64,000 nucleotides of DNA from assembly GCA_022835595.1 (NCBI GenBank), contig BQUP01000002.1, positions 1 through 64,000 of the forward strand, in the 5' to 3' direction. The notes beneath the pieces were generated by a model. That model had not been told where the DNA came from. It did no database searches and saw nothing but the letters and a program-made list of their open reading frames with translations. Both the position numbers and the translations under genes were made by a program. The stretch is from Cystobasidium ongulense (lineage: Eukaryota > Basidiomycota > Cystobasidiomycetes > Cystobasidiales > Cystobasidiaceae). Positions 34,997-46,574 of the stretch are shown piece by piece; within the stretch, counting starts at the first letter, position 1, and each line of letters begins with the position of its first letter.

Positions 34997-36617
34997 ACGA
35001 TCCTTGTGTATCAATCAACGGACTTTGAATTGAATAAGTGGGTTGGTGGCCTTCCAACCTTAAAAGAAACTGTATCATTTTAAACCAACTAAGCCTGAAA
35101 GGGCAAGCGGGAATCAACAACCACTTCGGACCTTCTATACCCTACTTTGCCTTACTATTTAATACCGCTTGTTATCGAATCTGATTATACACGACAGGGG
35201 GTCTTCCTTGGTCAAGTAGTAGTTTCAGCAGTCCACATCTTACGTGTCACAAAATGCATCTGTTGTTCCTACTAGACTAATTACGAAAACAAGAGATCGC
35301 GTTGTGCAACTTTGGGATCTGACGTCTCACCTCGGGCAATGGGGAAGCCTTTTCTTGCTGTTGGGTTGTCCATATGACACCAGTCTTCCTGCCCATTCAA
35401 AGATCATGCGAAGTTGCTGGTGCTCCAAGCGCCCTCTTTCTGCTCCCTTCCAGCCAGATAAGCCAGGTGACCAAGTCGCAGAGAACGGAAGGATATGTGC
35501 ACCACCATCGATGCATGATACCGTTGTTTCTACTACAAAGCTTACCCCCGGTCCTCAAGGTGTCCTTTTACTTCCATAACCTGCGGTCGGTAGTCATGCA
35601 TATGCTGGCGAAGCTTCGAGCTCGGACGTGAACCTCCAGCCAGTGCATAGCGTTTGGGATATCGACACCTCGGCTGTGCGCGACATGGGGGTATGCAGAT
35701 CTCCTCCACCCCACCCAGACTGCACCTCTGCAAGCCTTGGACTTCTCTTACCTTCTCGATGTAGCCAGGCAAGCTTCCGCACGACATCCCAATGGGAATC
35801 CCGCTTCATGCGGCATCGTCAGCAATCATTGGGCAGCAAAGTATAGGTGTCACGATGTGTCATCGATGACCATTTCAAACTTAGCTATCACCCCAGTTTT
35901 CCGTCATGGAACCGAGGCGTTCTGCGGTGCTCTGCTGCCTTTGAAAAGCATCTCGACTCCCTTGTTACCTTCCGCTGGCGCGCGTCAGCAGGATATCAGT
36001 CGCGTGACCTGACTGACTGACGAGCAGGCAACTCATCCTTCGTCTTGACCTTCCTTCCTTACAGCGTGCCCGCTTGCTGTAAACCTACTCACGCTATAGC
36101 GCAGCAGGCAAACAGGCGATACAAACAGCACCGACCAAACTGCCACACACAACGCAGCGAACCAAGTGAACAGAGCGAACACAACACAACATACCGATCA
36201 AAGGGAGACTCAAGAGACCTCAACATCACCTTTCAAGGTCCCTTCAGGTTGATGTGTGGCAAGATCACGACAGCATTAAAAGGGCAGAGTACACAGCAAG
36301 GGACCGCAGAGACGGACGGGACATTGGGCAGGCAGTCGGTCCTGTCCTGTCTGTCTGATTGACGGGAGAGACGTGTTGCTTCCTGCCAGACTGCGAGTGT
36401 TGAGTTCTTGTTCTCTGGTCTGGATCACCGCACCTTCTTCCTTCGTCCCATGTCGCCGGTGCTAGATAACCACTCTTCATTCGGGCGAGAGTCGAAGAAC
36501 AGCGGGGCGTCCAAAGCACATACAAGTCAAACAGCGATCAAACACCACTTTCGACACGCTCCTTACCGGCGCCCAGAAGATTTGGCCCTCCCTTCTGCCT
36601 TCCACTTCTAAGAGAAG
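34997..36617. other. gene-poor stretch of about 1.6 kb
   Basis: Only short open frames without motifs are present between GT31 and the zinc-cluster gene. The segment 36100-36200 is rich in A and C with ACAACACAACA-like runs and few T, typical of a long unstructured 5' leader. I take the right half as promoter and leader of the transcription factor gene. Confidence 0.45.
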
Positions 36618-38507
36618 ATGAACCTCAACTATTCAAACTATCCCTCCTCAAGGACCACAAGCACCACCTCGCTCCCACCGCTGAATCTCGATGATGAGTC
36701 ACTTCTACACCCATCATTACCCAAAAGTGAGTAGTAATAAGCGGGACGCAGTGCTAGACGACAGACGCAGATGGGGCTCGAGTCGCAGGCTTTCGCCACT
36801 CGCTCAGAGCAACAAAGCACGTGCCTTTGCCGCCACCAGTCTCTGTCTCTACTTGTTCAATGGCATGCATGCCGACTGCTGCCTGACTGTCAGCTGGCAG
36901 CTACACTTGACTGACCGTGCCATCTCTCTCTCGATCTCTCTTCCTCTACCACCATGTCAACAGAGCCAAAAGGTCCCTCAGCCTGCGACGCGTGCCGCAA
37001 GCGGAAAGTCAGGGTGAGTTTGCGTCTTTTGGTTGGTTTTGTCTCGCTGCGGGTCCGCAATATTCGTCCGAGCTTTTCACAAGCGACCAGCTATCGGAGA
37101 GCAATGCCTTTATGTGAAAATTACGCTGGCGGTTTTTAGCTGACACTATTTACCTGTTTTGTTTGATAGTGCGACAAGCAGTACCCCTGCTCGACCTGTA
37201 CGGCACGCGGACTCACTTGCAAATACGAATTGGTAGAAGCAGCGGCAGCCGCAGCTTCAATGCCTCCGTCCCTCAGGTGCTTGCCCGCGGCCCCTCGTTA
37301 TATTTTCGCGCCTGATAACTCACTCAAACATATGCCCGCTATCAGCTTTCCTAATTCAACATCTTCTAATAAAAATCCGCGGCGTCCTCCTGTCAATACA
37401 GCTTTCAAACAATCACCTTTCGCTTTACAGTGTACTTCGGATTCGGCGACTGCTGCTAAACTTGCTAGTAGTACTGGAACTCGCGACCTCCCTTCATTCC
37501 CGTCCATGCCTACTATGCGCAGACCGAACTACCCACCCTCGACTTCGGTCTCATCTCTAGGACCTCTACCTTCTCTCAATCATTCTTACAGCCACTCTTC
37601 TCTGAATACTACACTACAGCTAAACGTTCGATCAGGAAGCTGGAGTCAGGTAGAAAGCGCATTGCCACCGCTGAATACCTCAATTGGCAACCATCAACAA
37701 TCAAACTCAAGACTGCCTAGAATGTCTTCACACAGCGGACTCTCTTCCCTCGGCAGTCTACATCCCACAGGCTCCTTCAGCGAACTTGATCTTCCTCCTC
37801 TCCCGTCATTCTCCCGACCTGGTTCTCCGAATCGAAGTCTCAAACGCAGCTCATCTACAACTAGCCTATCTTCTCTCAGCGACTGGAACAGCAGCAGTAA
37901 AACACCCTCCTTGTCACTGGATGGCTCTCGACGCTCCGCAAGTTCAGATTCAGACGATCATTTCAGCATGCCCAGCACCGCTGGCTCCTTCGGTCTACAG
38001 ACCCCACTTAATTCTACAGGTTCACGAACAAGCTCTACTAGATCGCCCATGTTCGGCTATGAGGCTGCTGCCTCATCGATCGCTAGCCCTTATACATCAC
38101 ATGCACCAACTCGAAACCATTCCCTTGATCCCTTACATGGTCTCAATGTTTTAGGCTCTACGCAATCAACCAACGGATTTCGGGAGTTGGCATCTACCAC
38201 ATATCCATACGTGACAAATTTCACACCCAGCTATTCGGGTAACGGCACTTTAGGCGCTCTTCCCCCATTTCCCAGCGATTCTCACATGCTTGGCCTGGGG
38301 TTGTCGTTACATCGCGACGGCTATCCTGCTTTATCCAACTCAAGAGGTAGACTTCCATCTGTGACCGCTTATGGCGATCAGAACTCACTATCTCCGTATC
38401 CGCAATCACCTGCAAGTCGTGAGGCCCTCGCAAGAGGTCAAGGACGACGTCTGGGTCGCAATCCTTCCTACTCAGGCTTGAGCAGCTATGAAGCAAGTGG
38501 ATGGTAA
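36618..38507 (+). CDS. Zn(II)2Cys6 zinc-cluster transcription factor
   Basis: Three exons (36618-36726, 36964-37013, 37170-38507) give 498 residues. The binuclear zinc cluster is complete: CDACRKRKVRC split by an intron from CDKQYPCSTCTARGLTC, with spacing C-x2-C-x6-C-x5-C-x2-C-x6-C. A linker with an alanine run follows, then a Ser/Pro/Leu-rich region to the end, without a recognisable fungal-specific middle homology domain. It should bind DNA and regulate transcription; targets are unknown. An alternative start ATG at 36954 sits just upstream of the second exon and stays in frame, giving a shorter N-terminus. The upstream exon adds SLPPLNLDDESLLHPSLP, a possible activation segment. Confidence 0.83.
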
Positions 38508-39074
38508 AACCTTGCAAATCTTCTACCAAAATTTACATGCGTACCAGGCATGTATGGAACACGATAAAACATATATTCTAGAGCTTGGGTTGAACTCGTA
38601 GTCTTATAGATTCTTCTCAATTGCAGACACATAGAGCTTTTAGATTCAGGGCATGCACTATAGAAACCATGCTTTTTCCTCCTTTGGTACACACGAAAAA
38701 CCAAGAATACCCCTTTTCAGAATCATTGTAATCGTATTTGAGCCAAGTTCTCGTTTATCAAGCAGCTTGACGACGTAGCTTTCTTTGACTCATCGGCGCT
38801 TAACGAGGTACTGGCAAAAGCCAAAGCAGCAGAGAAAAGATCCAGTAATATATTTGGTTAAGTTTCATTCTAGTAGAGGTCGCATATCCTTGCCTATATC
38901 CATTAATGGACTGTAATACATTTTTCAATTAGATATATATGATCGATTTGTGCCAATTGCCAACCCTGGTTAAGGAAGGGTCCCCCTCTGTTTGTTTTGC
39001 TTCTTTGTTGGCTTTACTTCGCCCCACACAGAGAACCTTCAACAAAGCTTTTCGAGAAACGCGCCGCATCAACG
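38508..39074. other. intergenic, no gene seen
   Basis: These 567 nt follow the zinc-cluster gene. AT-rich sequence near 38500-38960 looks like 3' UTR and flank. No coding frame is supported. Confidence 0.45.
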
Positions 39075-40579
39075 ATGAATCTGGCTATCTACACCTGGAA
39101 TGCTGCTGAGACTCTCGAGCAAGGCGTCCCTCTACCAATATCGGGGTGGCTAACTGCCGTCGGCACCTCCGATAGCCGTCCCGCCACTGCTCCTGATATA
39201 TGCGCTGTTGGTTTCCAGTCGGTCTAAGTCATCTCAACCTAACTGGCAGTATCAACAACTAAGCTTGTTCTGCAGAGAAAGTGTCTCGCTGCCTTTGGCA
39301 TTGGCTGGATCAACCTCTAGTTTCGTTGACGTGTATGAGCAGGTCATACAAAGAGAACTCGAGAAGAATGCACAGCAGTCGGGGTCCAAGTCGTCTTACT
39401 GTAAGGTTCAACCTGACCCAGCATAGATTCCCCTAGCCAATTGTCTACGTTTCAGTCCTGCTCTCAAGGCATTCGATCGGTGCTTTGGCCCTGTTCATCT
39501 TTGCTAAAGATTCGTTAAAAGACGATGTGGAGGATATTGCTACCGCTGATGTAGGTTGTGGGCCGCTGTTCATGTCGAATAAAGGTAAGTCGACGCAGTC
39601 TGGGCTCGCCCATTGCTCATCAAACTGAAACTGCTCGGGTAAAAGGGGCTGTCGGAGTGAGGTTCCGCCTCAAAAAGTCTCAAGCGGTTATGACATTCAT
39701 CACCGCACATCTGGCACCACACGACTACAACGTATTGCGTCGGAACATGGACTGGCGATCCGTCGTTGAACGATTGGTATTCTACCAAGACGAAGGAAGC
39801 GAGCGATACCAAATTTACGATACGGACTATCTCTTTGTATTTGGTGATTTGAATTATCGTACTAGTAAGACCGAGCCTAAAGCCCTCGATGAAGAGACGT
39901 TTCAAGGCTTCCTCGACAAGAAGCAATATAGCAGCATTCTCGCGCATGATCAGCTAGGCGTCGAGTCTTCTTCTGGACGCACGTTACACCACTTGAAGGA
40001 GCAGAAGATAGACTTTCCACCTTCTTACAAGTACGACAAAGGCACAGATAAGCTTGTGGTAGGTTGCTTTATCAATTTGGCTCGTATCGAACACAACGAC
40101 TGACGTTCCTTGCAGTCATTCGCCAAGCGTACACCAAGCTATTGCGACCGAATTCTGCACTTGCCTAGCGAAGGCCAGCGAGATCTAGTCTATACTTCGG
40201 TAAGCTGAACATACCGACTCTGTACAGGTGACTGTGAGCTCAGGCATACCTTATCCAGATACACAGCCCCAATCCATCAGATCATAAACCGGTTATTGCG
40301 CACTACCACCTCGAACCGACTAAGCAAGGGCACACCAACTGGCCCAGCCCGTATGGTATTGACGATTCCGGGCTATGGAACCGTACTGGGGGTCTAATCG
40401 TGGATCGACTCGTAGGAGCTATCTGGCGAATTACCACGTTGGCAGGCTTCGGCAACGACAAGCTAGGCTTGTTCACTGTGCTGTTCGGCTTGGCAATTGC
40501 AGTGCTGTACAGACAGTACGATCTGAGTCTAGCAGATACCGTCAACAAGGTTGAGTATATGTACAAACGTCTACAATAG
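39075..40579 (+). CDS. INP54: inositol polyphosphate 5-phosphatase, tail-anchored (INP54-like)
   Basis: Six exons (39075-39217, 39276-39400, 39456-39584, 39646-40058, 40116-40199, 40259-40579) give 404 residues. The IPPc catalytic domain fills most of the protein: IYTWNAAE at the start, VGFQES, FITAHLAPHD, the catalytic FGDLNYR, RTPSYCDRIL and SDHKPVIAHY. The C-terminus has one hydrophobic span (LGLFTVLFGLAIAVLY) followed by a short polar tail. This matches yeast Inp54, an ER tail-anchored PI(4,5)P2 5-phosphatase, in length and layout. Likely role: lowering PI(4,5)P2 from the ER side. The first donor would be GTCGGT, away from consensus, but it restores the conserved FQES motif. Confidence 0.87.
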
Positions 40580-40660
40580 CGTCTGTCTTGACATCTTAGC
40601 TCGTTACGGTTGTTGTCTTGGCAGTATTACAGTATAGAAGATGATATCGTCATTGCACCA

Positions 40661-43600
40661 TCACGACGCTTTCACCAACATCTCACCCAGCTTAAGTGAC
40701 CTTGGGTACAGTGTAGGCCGGTCACTATGCTCGCAAGCCATAGTGCACGAACACCTTTGTTTCGCTAAAGTAGTGAAAGCCTGATCGTAGGCCTTCCAGC
40801 GTGTCGGCGTCAGGCGATGGCGAGCCTTCTGTGTGGTCGGAGCATGAAGAGTCAGCAAAAATCAAGAAGTAACACAAGTGCAACTTACCTCAACCAGCTC
40901 TACACTCTCAATAGCATAGCTGACTCCGTCGTGACTATTTCCCCAACTTCTACTCCAGACCCCAGCCCGCAGTGAACCTTCGTACTTGATGAGCTTTGGA
41001 GCGATGACAATAGTAATCTTAAGAGATCGATGATCAAGGGTCGGCTTTCTCTTCCGTCTTTTCCTTCTTTGCGTAGCTTCATTGTCCGCTGCAGAGGTGG
41101 CACCAAATAAAGGAGCAGTAGATCCTAGTCGCAGCCAGCCCGAGTGTATGCAGGCTGCTAGAATATCAGAATCATCGGTGTAGACGTCTGTTCCCCAGAT
41201 CTTGCGCTCCTTCAATGGGACCAGATCCCAAAGCGTCCAAGAAGGCGGGAGATCTTCTCGTCGCTGCACAGCCGTTGTCTGTAGCGGAGTCTCAGACATG
41301 GGCGAGAGGCTGTCGCTCTCATCCACCTGCATGCCATCGCTATGAGCAATTCCATTGATTTTGCCGTCTCGGTCTGGATTCATGTCATCGCTTGAAGGTG
41401 ATGGTGGATGACTGACAGCGGGATGAGACGGTGCACCAGCTTCCCAAACTTCTCCTTTCAACCATTCCGTATCTAGCCAGATTTCGACCTTTCCGCCAAC
41501 GCCTTTGCGCAATAGATCACCATCAAGCAGCTGTGCCGGGTCGAGGAACGGATCATATACGACTCGGCCAATGAAAGGAGCCGTTGCAGGAGAAGTGGGG
41601 AAGGCAGCTAGATGCTGAGCCGATAGTTTGTGCAGTGCTTTGACTACATTATCGGACCGGACAATCATAAGAGGCGGCCGCAGAGCAGCACCCTTGATAT
41701 CTTCAGCAGTAAAGAGTGGGCCTTCGCGGTGACGCAAGGCATGTAGAGTGGCAGGAGGTGGCTGTGGTGGGACATGTGACTGTTTCGCAACTTGTGAAGA
41801 ATGATACTCCTGCTCGTCGCTATGTTTCCGCTTTTGCCCATTCTGCAGAAGAGAAAGCGCATTAGTGAAGATATACATTTAGAGATCATTGTGTTCCGGA
41901 CTCACGACGGCATCAACACCATCAGTTGCTTTCGGAGGCATTGCTTGCTGCGCAGTCAACTGGGGCGAAACTTCCGGTTTCCTTTCCATAGCTTGCTGAG
42001 CTTGACCGGGTGCAGCAGCTGGACCGTTCGGACCTTGCGCTCTCCAGTTGGCCTGTGCCATCCCTGCAGATAACCCTAGGCCTGTATTTTGTGTTCTCGA
42101 AACCGGAGTGGAGCTTGCTGGTATGCCTTGCCGATTATAGGCGGCGCTTTGTTGTTGCTGTTGAGCTCCGGCTTGCCCACTTGCCCCGCTTGAAGCACTT
42201 CTATAGTGTCCGCCCGGCGCAGAAACCTGAGCAGACGCACCTCCGCTGGTGACGCCTGAAGCATGGGCGGCTTGAGAGGGAGCCTTTGCAGTCTGATTTG
42301 CACCGCCTTCAGTAGCAACACGACTTGCTCCTCCACCTCCAAACAGATATCCAAAAGCACTGGTTGAAGAAGGTCTGTCTGCCGGTTTGCGAGGGGGCGA
42401 GAGGGGACTTTGAATTGCACCAGTTGCCGAAGCGGGCGGAGAAGCCGCTTTACCTGCGGAAGGAGGAACAGAGGAACTACCCCCGGTGAGACCGTAGTAA
42501 GGGCTTCGAGCTATGGATAGAGGAGGCGATCCTTGGGCCGTCTTCGGTCCAGCTGCTATAGCAGCAGCCGTCCTTTCACGTTCGCGCATTTCCCATTCCC
42601 GGTTTTCGCGTTCTCGTTCCCTCTCGCGTACTGATTGAGCTTGAATTTGTTGTAGTCTCTCACCGTAAGTCATAGAATAATTAGGTCGATGCTGATGAGC
42701 TGGTGAGGCAGTTCTGCTGGTAGCTGAACCGGCCTGAGCGCCTCCTGCTGCCGTTGAAGGGGGTGCCGGAACACTCGAGGCTCCGACTATGGGAGAGGCC
42801 GTCACAGCTCGTTGAGGCTGAGCACCGTCCTTTGCTTCAGCAGATGCAGAAGCTGGTCTGTTGCCATACATGGAGCTCATATTGTAAGGAGGTGTAGCTG
42901 CGCTGGTACTGGCCGTTCTTCGCTTGTTAGCTTGCTGCTGTGCGCCAGAGCCTGTAGCTCCAACAGAAGTAGGACCGGTAGCGGGTGACAAAGTCGATTG
43001 TTTCGGTGAACCAGCGGGTGTAGTGGCTGCAGAAGGAGGTCGTTGACCAGCAACTTGAGCCTGTGCTTGTGCCTGAGCCTGAGCCTGAGCCTGGGCCTGC
43101 TGTGATGCCTGAGCAGACGACTGTTGCTTGACGGCAAGAGGGTTGAACCAATGTCCAGAGCGCTGACTCGGGCTTTGTGTGCGGTTGGCTTGATTACCTC
43201 CAGCAGGGCCGTACGGGTTGGCATAGGGACGATCAAGTAGACTCCTCCACGATAGACCTGCTGAAGCGAGAGGTCCTGTCTGCCCAGGTGCTTTCTGGCC
43301 AGGACTGTCTTTGTTTGCAGATCCAGATGGCGATGCTGCAGCGCCAGCAGCGGCCGGGCGGACAGCATTGGGAGCACCAGCTGCAGCAGATGACGCCGCA
43401 GGAGCAAGTGGTGTCGCTATCCCTCCCGTTCGAGATTGCTCTGTAGGGTTCGAGGGGGGTCTATTGATGGAAGCAGCATTGGCAGCCGAGGTAGCGCCCG
43501 CACTAACTGGAGATCTCGATAATAGGCTTTCCGTGACTGGATTAGGGGTTCGAGGATCTCTGATTGCCTGTGCATTGACTGCGCTTAATGAGCTTTGATT

Positions 43601-45285
43601 TCCGTAAGCTCCATAACGATTCTGTGCTTGCTTTTGCGCTGATGTCTGACCTTGCTGATTAGGAAGGGCTTTCGGAGACGCTGTAGCTGGAGAAGGGAGA
43701 TTTGAGAGCGGTGATATAGGGCCACCTAGACGTCCGTTGCTCGCGAGAGCAGCTGCTGAATTTGCAATTCCTTCGAGCTCTGCAGCTGAAGCTGCTGATA
43801 GACTGCCACTTGCACTGGAAGGAGCCGACCCGCCTGTCCGCGAGACGATCGAAGGTGCAGTCAGTGGGGTTGCATTGTTGCCTGTTCTACTTTGAATCTG
43901 CGAGGGCCCATTAGCTCCTGATCCCGGTGATGCAGTACCGCTCTGGTGATGCTGCTGCTGGGAAGCGTTTTGAGGTTTGAGGCCACTTCCTGCACGCTGC
44001 CCGGCGCCACCGTACGCGAATCCAGCAGCGATAGGGTTTGAGGTGGGTGATGCATTGCCGGTGGATTGTCCGATACCAGGCGTACCCGCTGGGCTTCTTC
44101 GCATGCCAGAACCATAGCCGGCGGGCGAGTAGGTCGATAAGGGCTGACTGTAGTCGAAAGGTTTGTAACTGGCTGGTGATGCTGTTCCCGAGGCTGTAGC
44201 TGCAGCCGCTGGCCGACTATTGCTAGCTGGGTTGTTGTTGTTGTTGTTGTTGTTGGCAGAAGTGGTGTTGCTCGCAGCCGTTGTTGCTGTTGTTGGAAGA
44301 GGTATGGTGGCAGTAGTTCCAGAAGATGGCGGTCCAACAGGCGGATTGACTGATTTGGCAGGACCTGCTGCTGCTGCTGGACTTTCTTTGCCAGTAGGTT
44401 TGACACCAGCTCCGGAAGCAGTCATCGTGCTTGACGATGTAGGAGCAGCAGTCGTCTCTTGCTTTTCAGGATTGCTACTACTATTGCCGCTTGGCTTTTC
44501 TGCTGTTGCTGCTGGTGCTAGCATGCCGATCCCGCTAGCAGAGTTGTCGGCAGCGGGCTTCTGTGGTACTACAGCAGCTGGAGCTGCAGTACTTCCAGCT
44601 GCTACACTTAACGCTGGACCTGTTTTTTCTTTACAAGATGTACATGCGGATTTGTCGGCAGATGTGAAGGGCGAGATTGTATTGATGGATAGAGAATCCC
44701 GATCAAGGAGGGTTTCGTGGTAGAATCGGTGAATAAGAGAGTTGAAAGGAAACGCGAAGGCGCCGGCGTGTAGAACGACAGTAAGTGTTGACGTGAGATC
44801 GGTTGGAGGGGATGCAAGTCGGAGCGAGAGATAGGCGATAAAGTGGAATGAAAGCAAAAGAAGTCAGAAAGCGAGCGGCAGCGAAAAAGGCACGTAGCTG
44901 AACGGCCGGGGCGGGGAGTGGCGCAAAGAGATATACACGACCTACCTGGAGCGGTGTTGCTAGCGGGTGGAGCTGGGGTTGTAGCAGTAGTGGACATAGA
45001 GGTGCTGTTCTCTGCCTGCTTGGCTGCCGGTGCTTGGGCTGCATACGAGGTTCAAACGTGCATGTCGTGTAAGGGTACACAAAGACGTGGACATGCACGG
45101 GCGAATGCATGGGAGGCAGTACACGAGGCATCAGTCTTGAAATGGCCGGTGGCATAGGGTAAGCACTACGCACCTCCACCAGCACTGCCGGTTACTGGAC
45201 CTGGCGTCTTGTCATTGCTGCTACTGCCACCAACTCCAGGTGTATCAGCAGCAGCAGGCAGCGACGCAGGAAGGCCGCTGGCCAT
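40661..45285 (-). CDS. RXT3: Rxt3-domain protein of the Rpd3L histone deacetylase complex
   Basis: Five exons (45285-45174, 45038-44946, 44628-41906, 41842-40889, 40828-40661) encode 1349 residues. About 970 N-terminal residues are low complexity: Ser, Ala, Pro, Gln, Asn and Gly, with a poly-Asn run and a Gln-Ala repeat. The Rxt3 domain lies in the fourth exon: RVVYDPFLDPAQL, KVEIWLDTEWL, KIWGTDVYTDDSDILAACIHSGW, ITIVIAPKLIKYEGSLRAG and RSWGNSHDGVSYAIESVE. Yeast Rxt3 is a subunit of the large Rpd3 complex, so a chromatin role is inferred. The 317-nt second intron is long for this locus and may hide an exon. Rxt3 domain call is strong; the first two exons are tentative. Confidence 0.85.
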
Positions 45286-45538
45286 GTTGCGAGCGCGTAG
45301 TGCGTCTTGTCTATAGACGCGGCGGTGACGGCCCAGTTCTTGTCACCACTCGTTGTGTTGCTTTCATCAATTGTCGAGCTATCAAGAGCTGCATTAGAAT
45401 TACCGCTGCATGGCGACCTGTAAATGTCGATTGCCTTTTCCAATCTGTACCAGCTGATCTGATTGAAGCTTGCCTGCTATCTCTTCTCATTAGCGACAGA
45501 CACAGGTCATAGTATTCTACAACTCCCAATCCTGGCCA

Positions 45539-46188
45539 ATGCCTCGTCCCATGGCTTTTAACCTCGCAAGTGGGCCCAAAAGCCAGTTCTTAGCCTGGAC
45601 CGGTGTAGCTGGTTGTAAGTATGACCTGAGCCTGCCCAGAGACCAGGTGAAGCGATAGCCTGGCCTTACACCACTTTGCGTCTGTTATGCTCTGTACTTC
45701 CCACAGTCGGTATAGCCGCTTACATCACCGTCAAGAGACGTACCGCCGAGAAGAAGCGCATCGACATGCAGAAGAAACTGGCAGCGCAAGCTTCAGCTGA
45801 GGGTGAGCAGTAAGAGAGATCACGCACGATGGCCATCGCATAGTGACACATCTTGTACTTCCTTGTAACGCCATGCACCATCCCTCATACTTGCATAGCC
45901 GGTCCAAGTACACGACAGCCATATCGAGGTGGCGTAGGTATCTCCACAGCATCGGGTGCCTATCAAGCAGCATGGCAGGACAAGCATTCATCACCATCAT
46001 CAGCGACCAGTAAAATAGCAGAATCCCATTTCTTACCAAACTCTGGCTCTTCGCCTTCACCATCGATGTTTATCAAAGCGAACGAACTCGGATTTAGTCC
46101 TTTGGCAGACTATAGAAAGACGGATTCCCCAATGAGCTTAAGAGAGTACCGGGAGAAGATGGCTCTCCTGGATAGGAACATGGAGTGA
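45539..46188 (+). CDS. small single-pass membrane protein, unknown function
   Basis: Three exons (45539-45614, 45707-45802, 45899-46188) give 153 residues. The N-terminus MPRPMAFNLASGPKSQF leads to one membrane span (FLAWTGVAGFGIAAYITV), followed at once by a strongly basic amphipathic stretch KRRTAEKKRIDMQKKLAAQ. The rest is Gly/Ser rich and ends in a charged helix (SLREYREKMALLDRNME). The layout is like that of small mitochondrial inner-membrane proteins. I do not recognise the family, and the mitochondrial location is only inference. It is divergent from RXT3 with 253 nt between starts. Confidence 0.65.
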
Positions 46189-46574
46189 GGAACTTAGTAA
46201 TGGGTAGGAGTACAATGCGACAAATGCCTTCGTTGCCAACGGAACTAGCTTTTCTTTCTGCGAGACATATACCGCGACCGACGGACGACAAGAGACATGT
46301 AGCAACAATGAGAACATAAAGAAATACACGCAAGTTTTGATTGATTCAACGGGCGATAAGGACATTATGAAACAGATAATGTCAGCTGTATTCTCTTGTG
46401 TGTTTTATATGTACTTTGTATGAATTCGCTTTTGGCAATACGTCGTTCTATTCCAGATATTTTAGTAATAACGACAACAATGTTAACAAGATACTACACC
46501 AAGATGACAAAGTCATATACATAAACTGAAAGACTGCTTGAATGAAACCCTTGAGCGACAGCATTGCCCGCTTT
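46189..46574. other. intergenic between convergent genes
   Basis: These 386 nt hold the 3' flanks of the small membrane protein gene and SPT8. The section 46370-46500 is AT-rich. No gene is seen. Confidence 0.45.
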
